This document shows positions 20,994 to 29,972 of a stretch of DNA of 64,000 bases, piece by piece. A program made the position numbers and the translations under genes. The notes under the pieces were generated by a model that was not told the DNA's origin, did no database searches, and saw nothing but the letters and a program-made list of their open reading frames with translations. Each line of letters opens with the position of its first letter. The stretch's first letter is position 1. The stretch comes from Scytolyngbya sp. HA4215-MV1 (GTDB lineage Bacteria > Cyanobacteriota > Cyanobacteriia > Leptolyngbyales > Leptolyngbyaceae). The stretch lies in contig JAHHIA010000006.1 in the NCBI GenBank assembly GCA_019359045.1, positions 331,408-395,407 on the forward strand, written 5' to 3'.

Positions 20994-21075
20994 TGTAGGT
21001 TTCAAGTAAACCGATTGTCAGAATCTCTGCAATCCCTTCCGGGTTAGAAAGAGACCGAAGCGAATACATCTCTTA

Positions 21076-21234
21076 GAGGGTGTTTGAAAAGGTTTTCGCT
21101 GGGATGTTGAGCACTCAGAGATCCCCCTAGCCCCCCTTAAAAAAGGGGGATCAGCCTCAAAGTCCCCCTTTTTAAGGGGAATTTAGGGGGATCGTGTCTG
21201 TCACTACTTACGAAAGGACTTTTAAAGTATCCTC
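21076..21234. mobile_element. MITE-like element, copy B (159 bp)
   Basis: The terminal inverted repeats are GAGGGTGTTTGAAAAG at the left and the complement of GAGGATACTTTAAAAG at the right, 12 of 16 matching. The element is flanked by TTA on both sides (21073-21075 and 21235-21237). A TNA duplication and GAG-initial ends are the style of the IS5/IS1031 group. The interior is AT-poor and palindromic (CCCCCTAGCCCCCC with TTAAAAAAGGGGGA, repeated as CCCCCTTTTTAAGGGG). There is no reading frame for a transposase. The interior is shared with copy A at 12876-13057, although copy A is 23 bp longer. Confidence 0.75.
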
Positions 21235-21237
21235 TTA

Positions 21238-21737
21238 GAGATCGTTGAAGTTGACCGATAGTTGACCGACCTCTGCTCCCAGGCGGGAGCAGATTTGCCA
21301 ATATATTCTTTCAAACAAAATATGAATTGTAGCAAACTCAACATTTACCCCGTTGAATGAGCAGTTAGGGTGTAACCATACGTGCAATGAATTCGTGAGC
21401 TTTTGCCTGATTACAGCAAGAGACTGACCTCACACAATTTTTTTGACTTTGCAGCCCCTAAATCTGTCTTCACCCCAGTGTCATTGGTCTCGAAGAATCC
21501 GTCTGCCTTCGTAGTTCCAGGCTCTGAAGCAACCGAAGTAGTTTTTGACTCTTTTGAGCAAAAATCATTTCCAGGTCAAGACATTTCAAGTTTTCTCAGG
21601 TTAAGCTACTAGCAAATTCCTGATCTACTGAGCCTGATTCGGGCGATAGGGATTGTGGAGGCTTTCTATGCTTGCCATTGAGAATCTGCAAGTTTTGAAA
21701 ATGGTATTGCCTTTCCGTCATGCAATCACAATAAAAA
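21238..21737. other. Intergenic stretch before the PBP gene
   Basis: This holds a 9-bp hairpin, TCTGCTCCC (21272-21280) with GGGAGCAGA (21285-21293), preceded by two direct copies of TTGACCGA (from 21251 and 21262). The hairpin has no strong T-run and may be a weak terminator of the phosphatase gene or part of an operator. A frame at 21403-21612 has no ribosome site or family resemblance, and I do not regard it as a gene. Confidence 0.4.
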
Positions 21738-23507
21738 ATGGCTAGTGGACTTACATTTTCTCCAGGCAACCGCCTAGTCAACACAGTGCTGACCCAGCGC
21801 TCTCGACAGGCGATCGCACTGATGTTTATAACAACTTCACTTTTATCCGTCTGTGCATTCCGACTGGCACAACTCCAGCTCATTCAAGGGCAACATCACC
21901 GTCAGTTAGCAGACCAAAATCGGATTCGGCTGATCCCTGTTGCTGCAGATCGGGGTAATATTCTCGATCGGCATGGCAAAGTTTTGGCAGCCAATCGCCT
22001 GACGCGTTCGGTCTATCTTTGGCCTCGGAAGCAATCTCCAGAACAATGGCAGATTACAGCGGGTCGATTAAGCCGTATCTTGGGTATTCCATCCCATGAA
22101 ATTATCCAAAAACTGGAACAAGTGAATTACGATTCGCCTTCTCCAGTACGAATTAGCCGCGATATTCGTCCCGAAGCTTTTGTCGCTTTAGCAGAAGAAG
22201 CGTCTCAATTTCCGGGGATCGAGATTTTTGGCGAGTCAAGTCGCTACTATCCCCACAAAGAGCTAGCAGCCCATCTGATTGGATACCTGGGAGAAGCGAC
22301 TCAGGAGGATTTGAAAAAAAATCCGAATTACCCTATGGGAATTCAACTCGGACAGATGGGAATTGAGCGTTTGGCAGAGCAGCAAATTCAGGGTAAGTGG
22401 GGCAACCGTCTTGTCGAAGTGGATGTCAATGGCAAGGAATCACGCTGGCTCGGTGTCAAACCGCCAGAATCTGGTTCTTCTGTACAACTCACGATTAACC
22501 TGGATCTGCAACAAGCTGCTGAAAAAGGCTTGAAAAATCGCCGGGGCGCAGCCGTCGTGTTGGATGTTAAAACAGGCGCAGTATTGGCACTTGCCAGTAG
22601 TCCTTCTTTTGATCCCAACCTATTCACGCGCCGAATTAGCCAGGCAGAGTGGCGTAAGTTGCAAAATGCAGATGATCCTTTCTTAAATCGGGCACTACAG
22701 GGTTATCCTCCCGCCAGTACTTTTAAAATTGTGACCACGGCTGCTGGAATTGAGTCGGGTAAGTTCACCCCTGACTCCACTTTGGCGACCTCTGCTTTTA
22801 TTAGCTTGGGAGGCGTCCAGTTTCATGAACATGGTGGTGGTGGCTACGGTGTAATTGGGTTTCGAGACGCGATCGCCTACAGCAGTAATACCTTTTTCTA
22901 CCAGGTGGGTTTAGCTACGGGTCCAGAGCAAATTGCGAAATGGGGACATCGGTTAGGCATTGGCGAAACCCCAGACTTGGGAATTGGGGGTGGCAGCCAT
23001 GGCTCCATTCCTACACCTGCCCAAAAAGAAAAGCTGTATGGTGAACCCTGGTATGGCGGCGATACGGTGAGTATGGCAATTGGGCAGGGCTTGGTGCAGG
23101 TTACCCCTCTCGAATTGGCAGTCATGGTTTCAGCGATCGCCAATGGTGGCTGGCGAGTGAGACCGCACCTGATGGCAAGCCAGACCAACACCTCTGAGAC
23201 CCAACGCATCGCAACTGGGCTAAAGCCCTCCACTCTGGCAGTCATCCGCGGTGGGTTAGAAGCGGTAGTCAAGGATGGTACCGGACGACAACTGGGTGAT
23301 GGCTCGATTCCATTGACCGCTGGTAAAACCGGAACCGCAGAAGTACCTGGTGGGCGAGAAACCAACGCCTTATTTGTGGGATATGGGCCTGCCAAAAAAC
23401 CTGAGATTGCGCTCGCGATCGTGGTTGAGAATGGAGGGTATGGCGCAGTTGCAGCTGTTCCGATTGCTCACGAAATCTACAAAGCTTACTTTAAGCAGCA
23501 TCGATAA
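21738..23507 (+). CDS. mrdA: Penicillin-binding protein 2, class B transpeptidase
   Basis: The product is 589 residues. After a short cytoplasmic tail there is one membrane helix (residues ~26-46), then the dimerisation domain (RLIPVAADRGNILDRHGKVLA) and a transpeptidase domain with catalytic Ser327 in STFK, SSN in YSSNTFF, and KTG in AGKTGTAE. It cross-links peptidoglycan in the periplasm, and PBP2 acts in cell elongation with the Rod system. RGAAVVLDVKTGAVLALAS is typical of PBP2. The length is slightly short for the family but complete. The last 22 bases overlap the end of the convergent LD-carboxypeptidase gene, another peptidoglycan enzyme. Confidence 0.9.
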   Translation: MASGLTFSPGNRLVNTVLTQRSRQAIALMFITTSLLSVCAFRLAQLQLIQGQHHRQLADQNRIRLIPVAADRGNILDRHGKVLAANRLTRSVYLWPRKQSPEQWQITAGRLSRILGIPSHEIIQKLEQVNYDSPSPVRISRDIRPEAFVALAEEASQFPGIEIFGESSRYYPHKELAAHLIGYLGEATQEDLKKNPNYPMGIQLGQMGIERLAEQQIQGKWGNRLVEVDVNGKESRWLGVKPPESGSSVQLTINLDLQQAAEKGLKNRRGAAVVLDVKTGAVLALASSPSFDPNLFTRRISQAEWRKLQNADDPFLNRALQGYPPASTFKIVTTAAGIESGKFTPDSTLATSAFISLGGVQFHEHGGGGYGVIGFRDAIAYSSNTFFYQVGLATGPEQIAKWGHRLGIGETPDLGIGGGSHGSIPTPAQKEKLYGEPWYGGDTVSMAIGQGLVQVTPLELAVMVSAIANGGWRVRPHLMASQTNTSETQRIATGLKPSTLAVIRGGLEAVVKDGTGRQLGDGSIPLTAGKTGTAEVPGGRETNALFVGYGPAKKPEIALAIVVENGGYGAVAAVPIAHEIYKAYFKQHR

Positions 23508-24400
23508 TCGGTCTCAATTCCTAAGATCCCTTGTTCTCCATCCAAATAGGCAGTGATCCCCATCGGCAGCGCAGCATTCACGCCATCATGCCCAAAGGGG
23601 AGATCTGCCACGATCGGGATACCCAAATCACTCAGGCGATCGCGCAACACTTCTTCCACTAAAAAACTGGGGATATTAGCAGGAGGCGTGCACTGACTAA
23701 AGCGTCCCAATGCGATCCCCGCGATTTTTGATAAATTTCCAGTCATACGCCATTGGGTCAACATCCGATCAATGCGGTAAGGTGCCTCACCGACATCTTC
23801 GATCGCCAAAATCATCCCTTCAAAATTGGGCTGAATCGCAGTACCGAGTAGATGGGTAGCAACAGTCAAATTAACGGGCAGTAAAACACCCCGAGCTTGC
23901 CCACCGACCCAACTAACCCCTTTGAGCGGGGCAAGTGAACGACCCTCAACCCAATCGAACAAACGAGCCACTGACCAGTCTGGCTCTGCGGCAATCGTTG
24001 TTAAGAGGGGAGCATGGACGCCTGAGATTCCTTGTTGGTAAAAACTCAAGAGCAACGCGGTCACATCTGAAAATCCAATCAACCATTTGGGATCAAAGTC
24101 AGGGAATTGCCAATTTTCTAACAGTCTGGCACCGCCATAACCACCACGAGCACACAAAATGCCTCGACAGTGCTGATCTTGCAAAGCAACAGTCAATTGA
24201 GCGCGACGATTCTCGTCTGTACCTGCCAGATATCCCCACCGATCGTCAAATCCTGAAGTTAGATCTACCTGGTATCCTTGCTCCTGCCAGATCTTGATCC
24301 CGGCTTGAAAGGCAGACAATTCACGCAGGGTGCCACTAGGTGCAATCACTCGTAAGCGATCGCCGGGTTGAAGCGGTGGCGGAACAAAACAACTTTTCAT
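23486..24400 (-). CDS. ldcA: LD-carboxypeptidase (peptidase family S66)
   Basis: The product is 304 residues. S66 enzymes remove the terminal D-Ala from muropeptide tetrapeptides during murein recycling. Seen are the N-terminal LQPGDRLRVIAPSG, the CARGGYGGARLL strand, the nucleophile Ser in IGFSDVTALLL, and AIEDVGEAPYRIDRML with the Glu of the charge-relay Ser-Glu-His; the His would be in PFGHDGVNAALP. No signal peptide is visible, so it is probably cytoplasmic. It starts four bases after the stop of the upstream glycosyltransferase gene, so it belongs to the same operon. It overlaps the PBP2 gene tail to tail. Confidence 0.92.
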   Translation of the reverse strand: MKSCFVPPPLQPGDRLRVIAPSGTLRELSAFQAGIKIWQEQGYQVDLTSGFDDRWGYLAGTDENRRAQLTVALQDQHCRGILCARGGYGGARLLENWQFPDFDPKWLIGFSDVTALLLSFYQQGISGVHAPLLTTIAAEPDWSVARLFDWVEGRSLAPLKGVSWVGGQARGVLLPVNLTVATHLLGTAIQPNFEGMILAIEDVGEAPYRIDRMLTQWRMTGNLSKIAGIALGRFSQCTPPANIPSFLVEEVLRDRLSDLGIPIVADLPFGHDGVNAALPMGITAYLDGEQGILGIETDYRCCLK

Positions 24401-24403
24401 GCA

Positions 24404-25465
24404 TTAATAGTGATGAATCACATCTTGGAACCAGGCATCGACCCGATCGCCCATGGCTGCAAGCGAATACACGGCTTCTACATGGCGACGGCAGGCAAGC
24501 CGATCGATTTGATCAATCCGCTCGATCGCGGTTACCAACCCAGCAATGTGATCTGGCTCTACTAACCAGCCCGTCTTCCCATCCTGTACGATTTCTGCAG
24601 GTCCCCCACGCCGATAAGCGATCACAGGCACCCCACAAGCCATTGCCTCGATCGCCACATTGCCAAATGCCTCGAGCCAATGGGGAGTCATTAGCAAAGC
24701 TCGACATTGCCCTAAAGCCTGCTGCAGTTTTACGGTTGGCAAAAACCCTTGATAGGTGATGGGTGCATCTGGATGATCCTGGTTGATCTGTTGCCAATAG
24801 GCTTCATCCTGAATCACCCCAAAAATTTGCAAAGGTACGGCTGCACGTTTGGCAGCCAAAACCGCATCTTCCAAGCCTTTTTCGGGTGCAATGCGCCCCA
24901 CCCAGGCAAAAGCCTCACTCGGTTGGGCACAAAACTGATATGCGGATAAGTCGAACCCATTGCCTAGACAGCGGCACCGATCAGCAAAAGGAAAGGTTTC
25001 CGCTTGGGCGCGACTATGCATTCCGATCGTCCCAGGAAACTGCTCTACCACCTGAGTGATTACCGCATCCATCGCATCCGTTAACGAACCCATACTCACC
25101 AGATGGGCGATCGGGCGCTTAAAAAAAGGGGTGAGATAAAATGGCAACCAATCGTAAGCAAAATTGACTAATAAGTCGTACTGCGTCTGCTTTTGTCGAG
25201 CCAAATCCCACATTGCTGCCAATACAGAATCCGGGGGCAGTACGATCGGATCAGTTCGTTGCTGAGTTTGAGCCGTTAATTGTAAATTACCACCCACTTC
25301 GAGGATTGAAAGTTGAGCAGCCACTGAACCAGCCGGTGCAACCACATGTAGCTCGTAGCCGCGCCCCAGCATTGCCATTGCCAAATTCAGTAGCGTTAGC
25401 TCAACCCCACCCCCTAATCCTGAGCCTAAAGGACCGACTGGAGTAGAAAGAAACAACAGCTTCAT
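24404..25465 (-). CDS. GT4-family glycosyltransferase
   Basis: The product is 353 residues with a GT-B fold. The N-terminal domain opens with MKLLFLSTPVGPLGSGLGGGVE, the glycine-rich acceptor-side loop of GT4 enzymes. The donor domain has FAWVGRIAPEKGLEDA, TPHWLEAFGNVAIEAMACGVPVIAYRRGGPAEIV (E-x7-E motif) and a typical C-terminal helix. No membrane segment is seen, although such enzymes often bind the membrane peripherally. The start codon overlaps the stop codon of the HEAT-repeat gene (TAATG arrangement). Substrate is unknown; the operon context is cell envelope. Confidence 0.85.
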   Translation of the reverse strand: MKLLFLSTPVGPLGSGLGGGVELTLLNLAMAMLGRGYELHVVAPAGSVAAQLSILEVGGNLQLTAQTQQRTDPIVLPPDSVLAAMWDLARQKQTQYDLLVNFAYDWLPFYLTPFFKRPIAHLVSMGSLTDAMDAVITQVVEQFPGTIGMHSRAQAETFPFADRCRCLGNGFDLSAYQFCAQPSEAFAWVGRIAPEKGLEDAVLAAKRAAVPLQIFGVIQDEAYWQQINQDHPDAPITYQGFLPTVKLQQALGQCRALLMTPHWLEAFGNVAIEAMACGVPVIAYRRGGPAEIVQDGKTGWLVEPDHIAGLVTAIERIDQIDRLACRRHVEAVYSLAAMGDRVDAWFQDVIHHY

Positions 25466-26592
25466 TAACGTAAAGTCTCACCCGGTATATTCTCTGGCGG
25501 ACTCACAACATCCTGATAAGTCGCAGACAAGTTAATGCTGGGCACTGTACGAATTCGATTGAGTTGCCCCAACGCCCAACGCGCTGTTTCTCGCACCTCT
25601 TGATCGGGGTCTTCTGTCGCATGATGCAGCAATTGGCTAATCTGAGCGACTAGATCGTAAACTCGGGTCAAATCACGGATCGCATTTTTCCGAACTTCTG
25701 CATTATTATCTTGCAACGAAATTGCCAAAGCCCGGCTCAGTGGCTTCAAGGTGCGAGTGCCAATCTCCGACAATGATGCCAGAATCAAACTCCGTTGTTT
25801 TGAGTCAGAATTGACCATCAGTTCAACCAGCGGTTGAACAGCACGAGTATCACCTCGTTGTCCCAATTCCCAAATGGCTTTTTGCCGCTTAACGGGATCA
25901 GCGCTACACAGATCATGAGTGAGCTGATCGATAACACTGACTCTTGGTAAGCGCGTTGTTTCATCAATCTTTTCTATGGAATGGGATTGATTGGCACTAG
26001 CTGTTGAAGCTTCAGCAGCCCGATGACCATTTTTCGCAGGTTGAAGTGTTCGTGGAGGCGGCTTTTTACTAAGAGATTTTTTCTGCACTTGTGGCTGTTG
26101 CGAGGAGGCGTTTGTTGGATTTTCTGAAGTTGAGTTAGTAGGAGACGATCCTTTTTGTAGTAGGAATGCAAAGGTCATCACTGGCAGCGCAATCAAAAAG
26201 GTGATGAGACCTAAAGCCCAACCAGGCAACCCTCCATCTCGACTGGTGCTTGGGGAGGAAGGCACTGGAGAATCCACGGGAGATGCGCTAGGAGAAGAGG
26301 AAGCCGCTGGAGAGGCCGGGGGAGACGAACTGGAAGAAGTCGTCGATAATGCCTGAGAACTTCGATTCGATTTATGTGCTTTAGCTTGGAGCCAAGGTTG
26401 GGTAGGCAACGTCCCCAAAGGCTGATAAGCAGGCAAGATTGAAGTTGCTTTCAGCAGTGGTAATGCTTGCTGCCCCGGTACAGAATCAATATTCCTATTC
26501 AACCATCTAATTGAAAAAGCACTGGCTTGACCTGGCATCAGGCTAAGACAACTAATCGAAGTGATGAGGAGAAGACGACTGAAGCAGGTCAT
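25465..26592 (-). CDS. Signal-peptide, single-helix protein with C-terminal HEAT repeats
   Basis: The product is 375 residues. A signal sequence (TCFSRLLLITSISCLSL, cleavage near QASA) is followed by a low-complexity Ser/Pro/Ala stretch (~residues 80-115), a membrane helix (WALGLITFLIALPVMTFAFLL, ~125-148), another Ser/Lys-rich linker, and three to four HEAT-like repeats (RQKAIWELGQRGDTRAVQPL; RKNAIRDLTRVYD; RETARWALGQLN). HEAT repeats suggest a protein-binding role, probably on the cytoplasmic side if the first segment is an anchor. The ATG at 26592 is preferred because GGAG lies about ten bases upstream; a GTG at 26628 is also in frame. It heads the operon with the glycosyltransferase and ldcA. 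Confidence 0.75.
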   Translation of the reverse strand: MTCFSRLLLITSISCLSLMPGQASAFSIRWLNRNIDSVPGQQALPLLKATSILPAYQPLGTLPTQPWLQAKAHKSNRSSQALSTTSSSSSPPASPAASSSPSASPVDSPVPSSPSTSRDGGLPGWALGLITFLIALPVMTFAFLLQKGSSPTNSTSENPTNASSQQPQVQKKSLSKKPPPRTLQPAKNGHRAAEASTASANQSHSIEKIDETTRLPRVSVIDQLTHDLCSADPVKRQKAIWELGQRGDTRAVQPLVELMVNSDSKQRSLILASLSEIGTRTLKPLSRALAISLQDNNAEVRKNAIRDLTRVYDLVAQISQLLHHATEDPDQEVRETARWALGQLNRIRTVPSINLSATYQDVVSPPENIPGETLR

Positions 26593-27052
26593 TAGAAAAA
26601 CTCCAAATCTGGAGAATGTAGCCAGCACGATCGCGGTGAGCGATTTTTGTGATTAGCTCAATCCTAACCAGCATTGACTAACTCAGGAAAAGGATTTTCA
26701 AAGCTTTAAACGCACCCAAATCAATCCAATTCAAACAATTGTCTAAAACAGAGCCTAATCTTGCCAAAGACTAAGAAGCCTGGGCATCACAAAAAATGAC
26801 AAACCCATAGACGCTATTCAATTCAAGCACTTTGACCATGCTTTCGACATCCCTAATCTAAACTAAAACTTTAGACTTTTCTCCATTTTTCCTGTTTTAC
26901 CGGATTTTTTTCAATTTACACACAATAAACATAAAATTGCCGAAAGTAAGATTGCTGTAAGCATCACAGCAACAGGATCCCTTGCAAAAAGACAGGAAGT
27001 CCATCTCTTGAGCCGACTCCTTCCAGATCAATGAACTCCTACTCGATAGAAG
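26593..27052. other. Intergenic stretch with no gene found
   Basis: It lies between the start of the HEAT operon and the stop of the exporter gene, both read on the minus strand. It is AT-rich around 26860-26960 and presumably carries the HEAT-operon promoter. No clear hairpin or reading frame of interest was seen. Confidence 0.4.
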
Positions 27053-28246
27053 CTACGAGAGAATTTCCGATTCCGAATCTCTGGCAAGGCTACGTTGTTC
27101 GGTATTCTCTAGGATCACTTCACCCGTATCCGGCTGGAGCACTGATGGAAACGCTGCCTCCATATTTGAAGGAAGAACAGTCGGGGATGGGTTAATCACC
27201 GTTGCAGTTGAGTGGCGTAGTTTAGCAGTCAACACCTCACGCTGGTTGATCAAATAGATGCTGACCAACGTCAGCGCCACGCCAGACCACTGAACTGGCG
27301 TTAAAACCTCAGAAAGTAAAAGATTGCCGAATAGCAATGCAAATACGGGAGTTAGAAAGGTGAGGGAACTGAGACTCGTTAAACTGCCACTAGAAGCAAA
27401 ATAAAAAAACAGTCCGTAAGCGATCGCGCTGCCAAAAATAGTGGCATAGCTCAACGCCATCCAATTAGACGGTGTGAGATGGATCCATTGTTCCGACTCT
27501 TGCCAGGCAGATGTCATGAATAGGGGCAAACCACCCAAAACCATGTGCCACCCAGTTGCCGTGACCGGATCAGCATAGCGGCAAACTGCCCGCATGGTCA
27601 CCGTGCCTACCGCCATAGACAGAGCAGCCAATAGCATTAGCCATTCGCCACTTTGGAAAAGTTGCTGCAACGCAGTTCCCGAATTGAGTCCCAAATCGAG
27701 CGGCATGTGTGGCAAGGGAGGGGGCGCAGACTGTCCGGTTACCCAGAGCCAGATTCCCTGTATCCAAACAGTGATATCACCCAGAAATCCCAGAATCCAG
27801 CGATCGGGCAACCCCAACAGGCTAATGCCCAACACCCCTAATGCCAGCCCCAACCAGCCCCATATCCCAATCTGCTCATGAAATAGCCACCATGCCAAGA
27901 GGGCAACTGCTAGCGGTTGGGAATCAATCATGACTGACCCCAAGCCTGCCCCTGTCCTAAGCAACCCCTCAGCCAGGAACCCCTGAAACATCACCCCATC
28001 GACTAACGCAAAAAAAGCAATCCAGAGCCATGCCAGCCACCCTCTCGGCTGAGGGCGCTTCATGAAGATCCCTGCCAAAATCACCAGCATCCCCGCTGGC
28101 AAGAGACGAACACTTGCCATAAACAGCGGAGTTGTATTTGGAATAACCCCTTTCATTGCAACCATCGCTGTTCCCCACAAAAAGAAGGGAGCGATCAACA
28201 ACAACGAGGAGAATGGCAGCTTGGACTCAGAGAGTTTTAAGTGCAT
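27053..28246 (-). CDS. EamA/DMT-family inner-membrane transporter
   Basis: The product is 397 residues with ten predicted membrane helices in two EamA halves. The first half has LLIAPFFLWGTAMVAMKGVIP at the N-terminus and MIDSQPLAVALLAWWLFHEQIG at the end of the first repeat. The second half has YADPVTATGWHMVLGGLPL and SLTFLTPVFALLFGNLLLSE. A ~45-residue hydrophilic tail follows. DMT proteins export amino acids or metabolites, and the substrate is not readable. The insert between helices 5 and 6 (residues ~150-200) is longer than usual and Trp/Pro-rich, as in many cyanobacterial members. The ATG at 28246 was chosen over a TTG at 28303. Confidence 0.85.
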   Translation of the reverse strand: MHLKLSESKLPFSSLLLIAPFFLWGTAMVAMKGVIPNTTPLFMASVRLLPAGMLVILAGIFMKRPQPRGWLAWLWIAFFALVDGVMFQGFLAEGLLRTGAGLGSVMIDSQPLAVALLAWWLFHEQIGIWGWLGLALGVLGISLLGLPDRWILGFLGDITVWIQGIWLWVTGQSAPPPLPHMPLDLGLNSGTALQQLFQSGEWLMLLAALSMAVGTVTMRAVCRYADPVTATGWHMVLGGLPLFMTSAWQESEQWIHLTPSNWMALSYATIFGSAIAYGLFFYFASSGSLTSLSSLTFLTPVFALLFGNLLLSEVLTPVQWSGVALTLVSIYLINQREVLTAKLRHSTATVINPSPTVLPSNMEAAFPSVLQPDTGEVILENTEQRSLARDSESEILS

Positions 28247-28514
28247 GGAGCGCCTGAAGTCTATGCTTGGTAAGAGTGGAAGTGCAAAATGAATGAATAC
28301 CAATTCATTTCATTGATTGTACCTAATTATTTAGATATATTAAGCTTTGGAAACAATTTCATGTAATTGAACCCTGAGTTTTCTGGGGTTTGTCGTGGGT
28401 GCGATCGCCGTTGTGCAGTCTGCAAGGCTTTGCCAAAATATCGGCAAATCGATAGAAATAAGGCAAACTAGTGTTCAGTGCTGATCGCTCTTGTGTGTTG
28501 TATTTAAGGTATTC

Positions 28515-29336
28515 ATGGTCTGGCCCTTTACTCCTCGTCCCTGTAAACAAATCGCCCGCATTGAAATCACTGGTGTGATTGCTGCTGCCACTCGAAAGCG
28601 GGTTTTGGCTTCGTTAAAAACAATTGAGGAGAGGGGTTTTCCCGCTTTGCTGCTGCGAATTGATAGTCCCGGTGGCACCGTCGGAGATTCTCAAGAAATT
28701 TATAGCGCCCTGAAACAGTTACAAGAAAAAATCAAAATTATTGCCAGTTTTGGCAATATTTCAGCCTCAGGGGGCGTTTATATCGGTATGGGGGCACAAC
28801 ATATTGTGGCAAACCCCGGCACCATTACCGGCAGTATTGGGGTCATTTTGCGAGGCAATAACCTGGAGCGCTTGCTCGATAAGATTGGTGTTTCCTTTAA
28901 GGTGATTAAGTCGGGACCTTATAAAGATATTTTGGCGTTCGATCGCGATTTGACCGAACCAGAGCAGGCAATTCTTCAAGACCTGATTGACACCAGTTAT
29001 CAGCAATTTGTGCAAACCGTTGCAGATGGGCGCAAACTCACCGTGGAGACCGTCAAAACATTTGCGGATGGTCGCATTTTTACGGGACAACAAGCGTTGG
29101 CGTTGGGAGTGGTGGATCGCCTGGGAACCGAAGAAGACGCACGCCGCTGGGCTGCCGAACTCGCTGGTTTAGATCCCGACAAGGCGAAATGTTTTACGCT
29201 GGAGGAACGAAAACCGTTGTTAAGCCGCTTATTGTCTCAAGATAACCAAGAAAATTCTAGGTTAGCAGCCGGAATGGATTGGGTAGAGTTTGAGTTATCG
29301 ACCAGCGGTGTACCGCTCTGGCTGTATCGACAGTGA
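28515..29336 (+). CDS. sppA: Signal peptide peptidase SppA, short form (family S49)
   Basis: The product is 273 residues. It is the short, single-domain SppA, which cleaves leftover signal peptides. Nucleophile Ser lies in SASGGVYIGMGA, and the catalytic Lys in VIKSGPYKDI. LLLRIDSPGGTVGDSQEIY and NPGTITGSIGVIL are family marks. A typical N-terminal membrane anchor is missing, so the protein is probably cytoplasmic or peripheral, as for other cyanobacterial short forms. The ATG at 28515 has AAGG eight bases upstream, and the family N-terminus (VWPFTPR) starts there. It diverges from the exporter gene. Confidence 0.9.
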   Translation: MVWPFTPRPCKQIARIEITGVIAAATRKRVLASLKTIEERGFPALLLRIDSPGGTVGDSQEIYSALKQLQEKIKIIASFGNISASGGVYIGMGAQHIVANPGTITGSIGVILRGNNLERLLDKIGVSFKVIKSGPYKDILAFDRDLTEPEQAILQDLIDTSYQQFVQTVADGRKLTVETVKTFADGRIFTGQQALALGVVDRLGTEEDARRWAAELAGLDPDKAKCFTLEERKPLLSRLLSQDNQENSRLAAGMDWVEFELSTSGVPLWLYRQ

Positions 29337-29468
29337 ACTGAATCGGTATTGGACTTGAGGGAATTGCTAAGCTAGACCATTGGCAAACGATGCAGCCTAG
29401 AAGTTAACCTGAGAACAGACAAGAGCCAAAATGATAGGAATCTCAATTGCTGGAGAGGAAATGCAGAA

Positions 29469-29879
29469 ATGGGCGTAGAGTGGCGAGTGCGGGCAATTCG
29501 TGGAGCAACCACTGTTCCTGAAAATTCGATTGAGGCAATTCGAGAAGCAGTCCACGAACTGCTAGATGAGTTGGAGGCACACAACCCACTCGATCCCGAC
29601 GAAATTATTAGTGCTACTTTTTCTGCAACTCGCGATCTGGATGCGATTTTTCCAGCGACGATCGCCCGCGAACGAGCCAATTGGTCGAATGTCCCTCTAT
29701 TCGATGTGCAACAAATGCATGTGGAGGGAGGATTGGAGCGCTGTATCCGCTTCCTGATCCATTTCAACACTCCCACTCCTCATGCTCGCGTCTATCATCC
29801 CTATCTTCGACAAGCGAAGCGGCTGCGTCCCGATTGGAGTTTGGCAGAGGCAGCACTTCCTTCCATTCAATCTCACTAA
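29469..29879 (+). CDS. aroH: Chorismate mutase, AroH class
   Basis: The product is 136 residues, the normal length of the trimeric AroH enzyme that converts chorismate to prephenate in Phe/Tyr synthesis. The N-terminus VEWRVRAIRGATTVPENS and the motif FSATRDLDAIFPA are diagnostic, with the active-site Arg in RAIRGAT and the C-terminal ARVYHPYLRQAKRLRPD. The start ATG has GAGAGGAAA about nine bases upstream. It lies 132 bases downstream of sppA and ends just before a strong hairpin. Confidence 0.93.
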   Translation: MGVEWRVRAIRGATTVPENSIEAIREAVHELLDELEAHNPLDPDEIISATFSATRDLDAIFPATIARERANWSNVPLFDVQQMHVEGGLERCIRFLIHFNTPTPHARVYHPYLRQAKRLRPDWSLAEAALPSIQSH

Positions 29880-29896
29880 AAGAATATTTCTCCAAA

Positions 29897-29950
29897 GTAA
29901 GCCACAAAAATCTCGGCAGCATTAAAGATGCCGAGATTTTTGTGGCTTAC
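29897..29950. terminator. Strong bidirectional hairpin terminator
   Basis: A perfect 22-bp stem (29897-29918 pairing with 29929-29950) encloses a 10-base loop. It contains AAAAA on one arm and TTTTT on the other, so it can end transcription of aroH from the left and of the minus-strand glycosyltransferase from the right. It sits exactly between the two convergent genes. Confidence 0.85.
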
Positions 29951-29972
29951 AGATGCTTTACAAACTGTGACT

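Noticed and set aside
21403..21612. 69-residue frame before the PBP2 gene
   Set aside because: Weak start, no ribosome site and no recognisable pattern.
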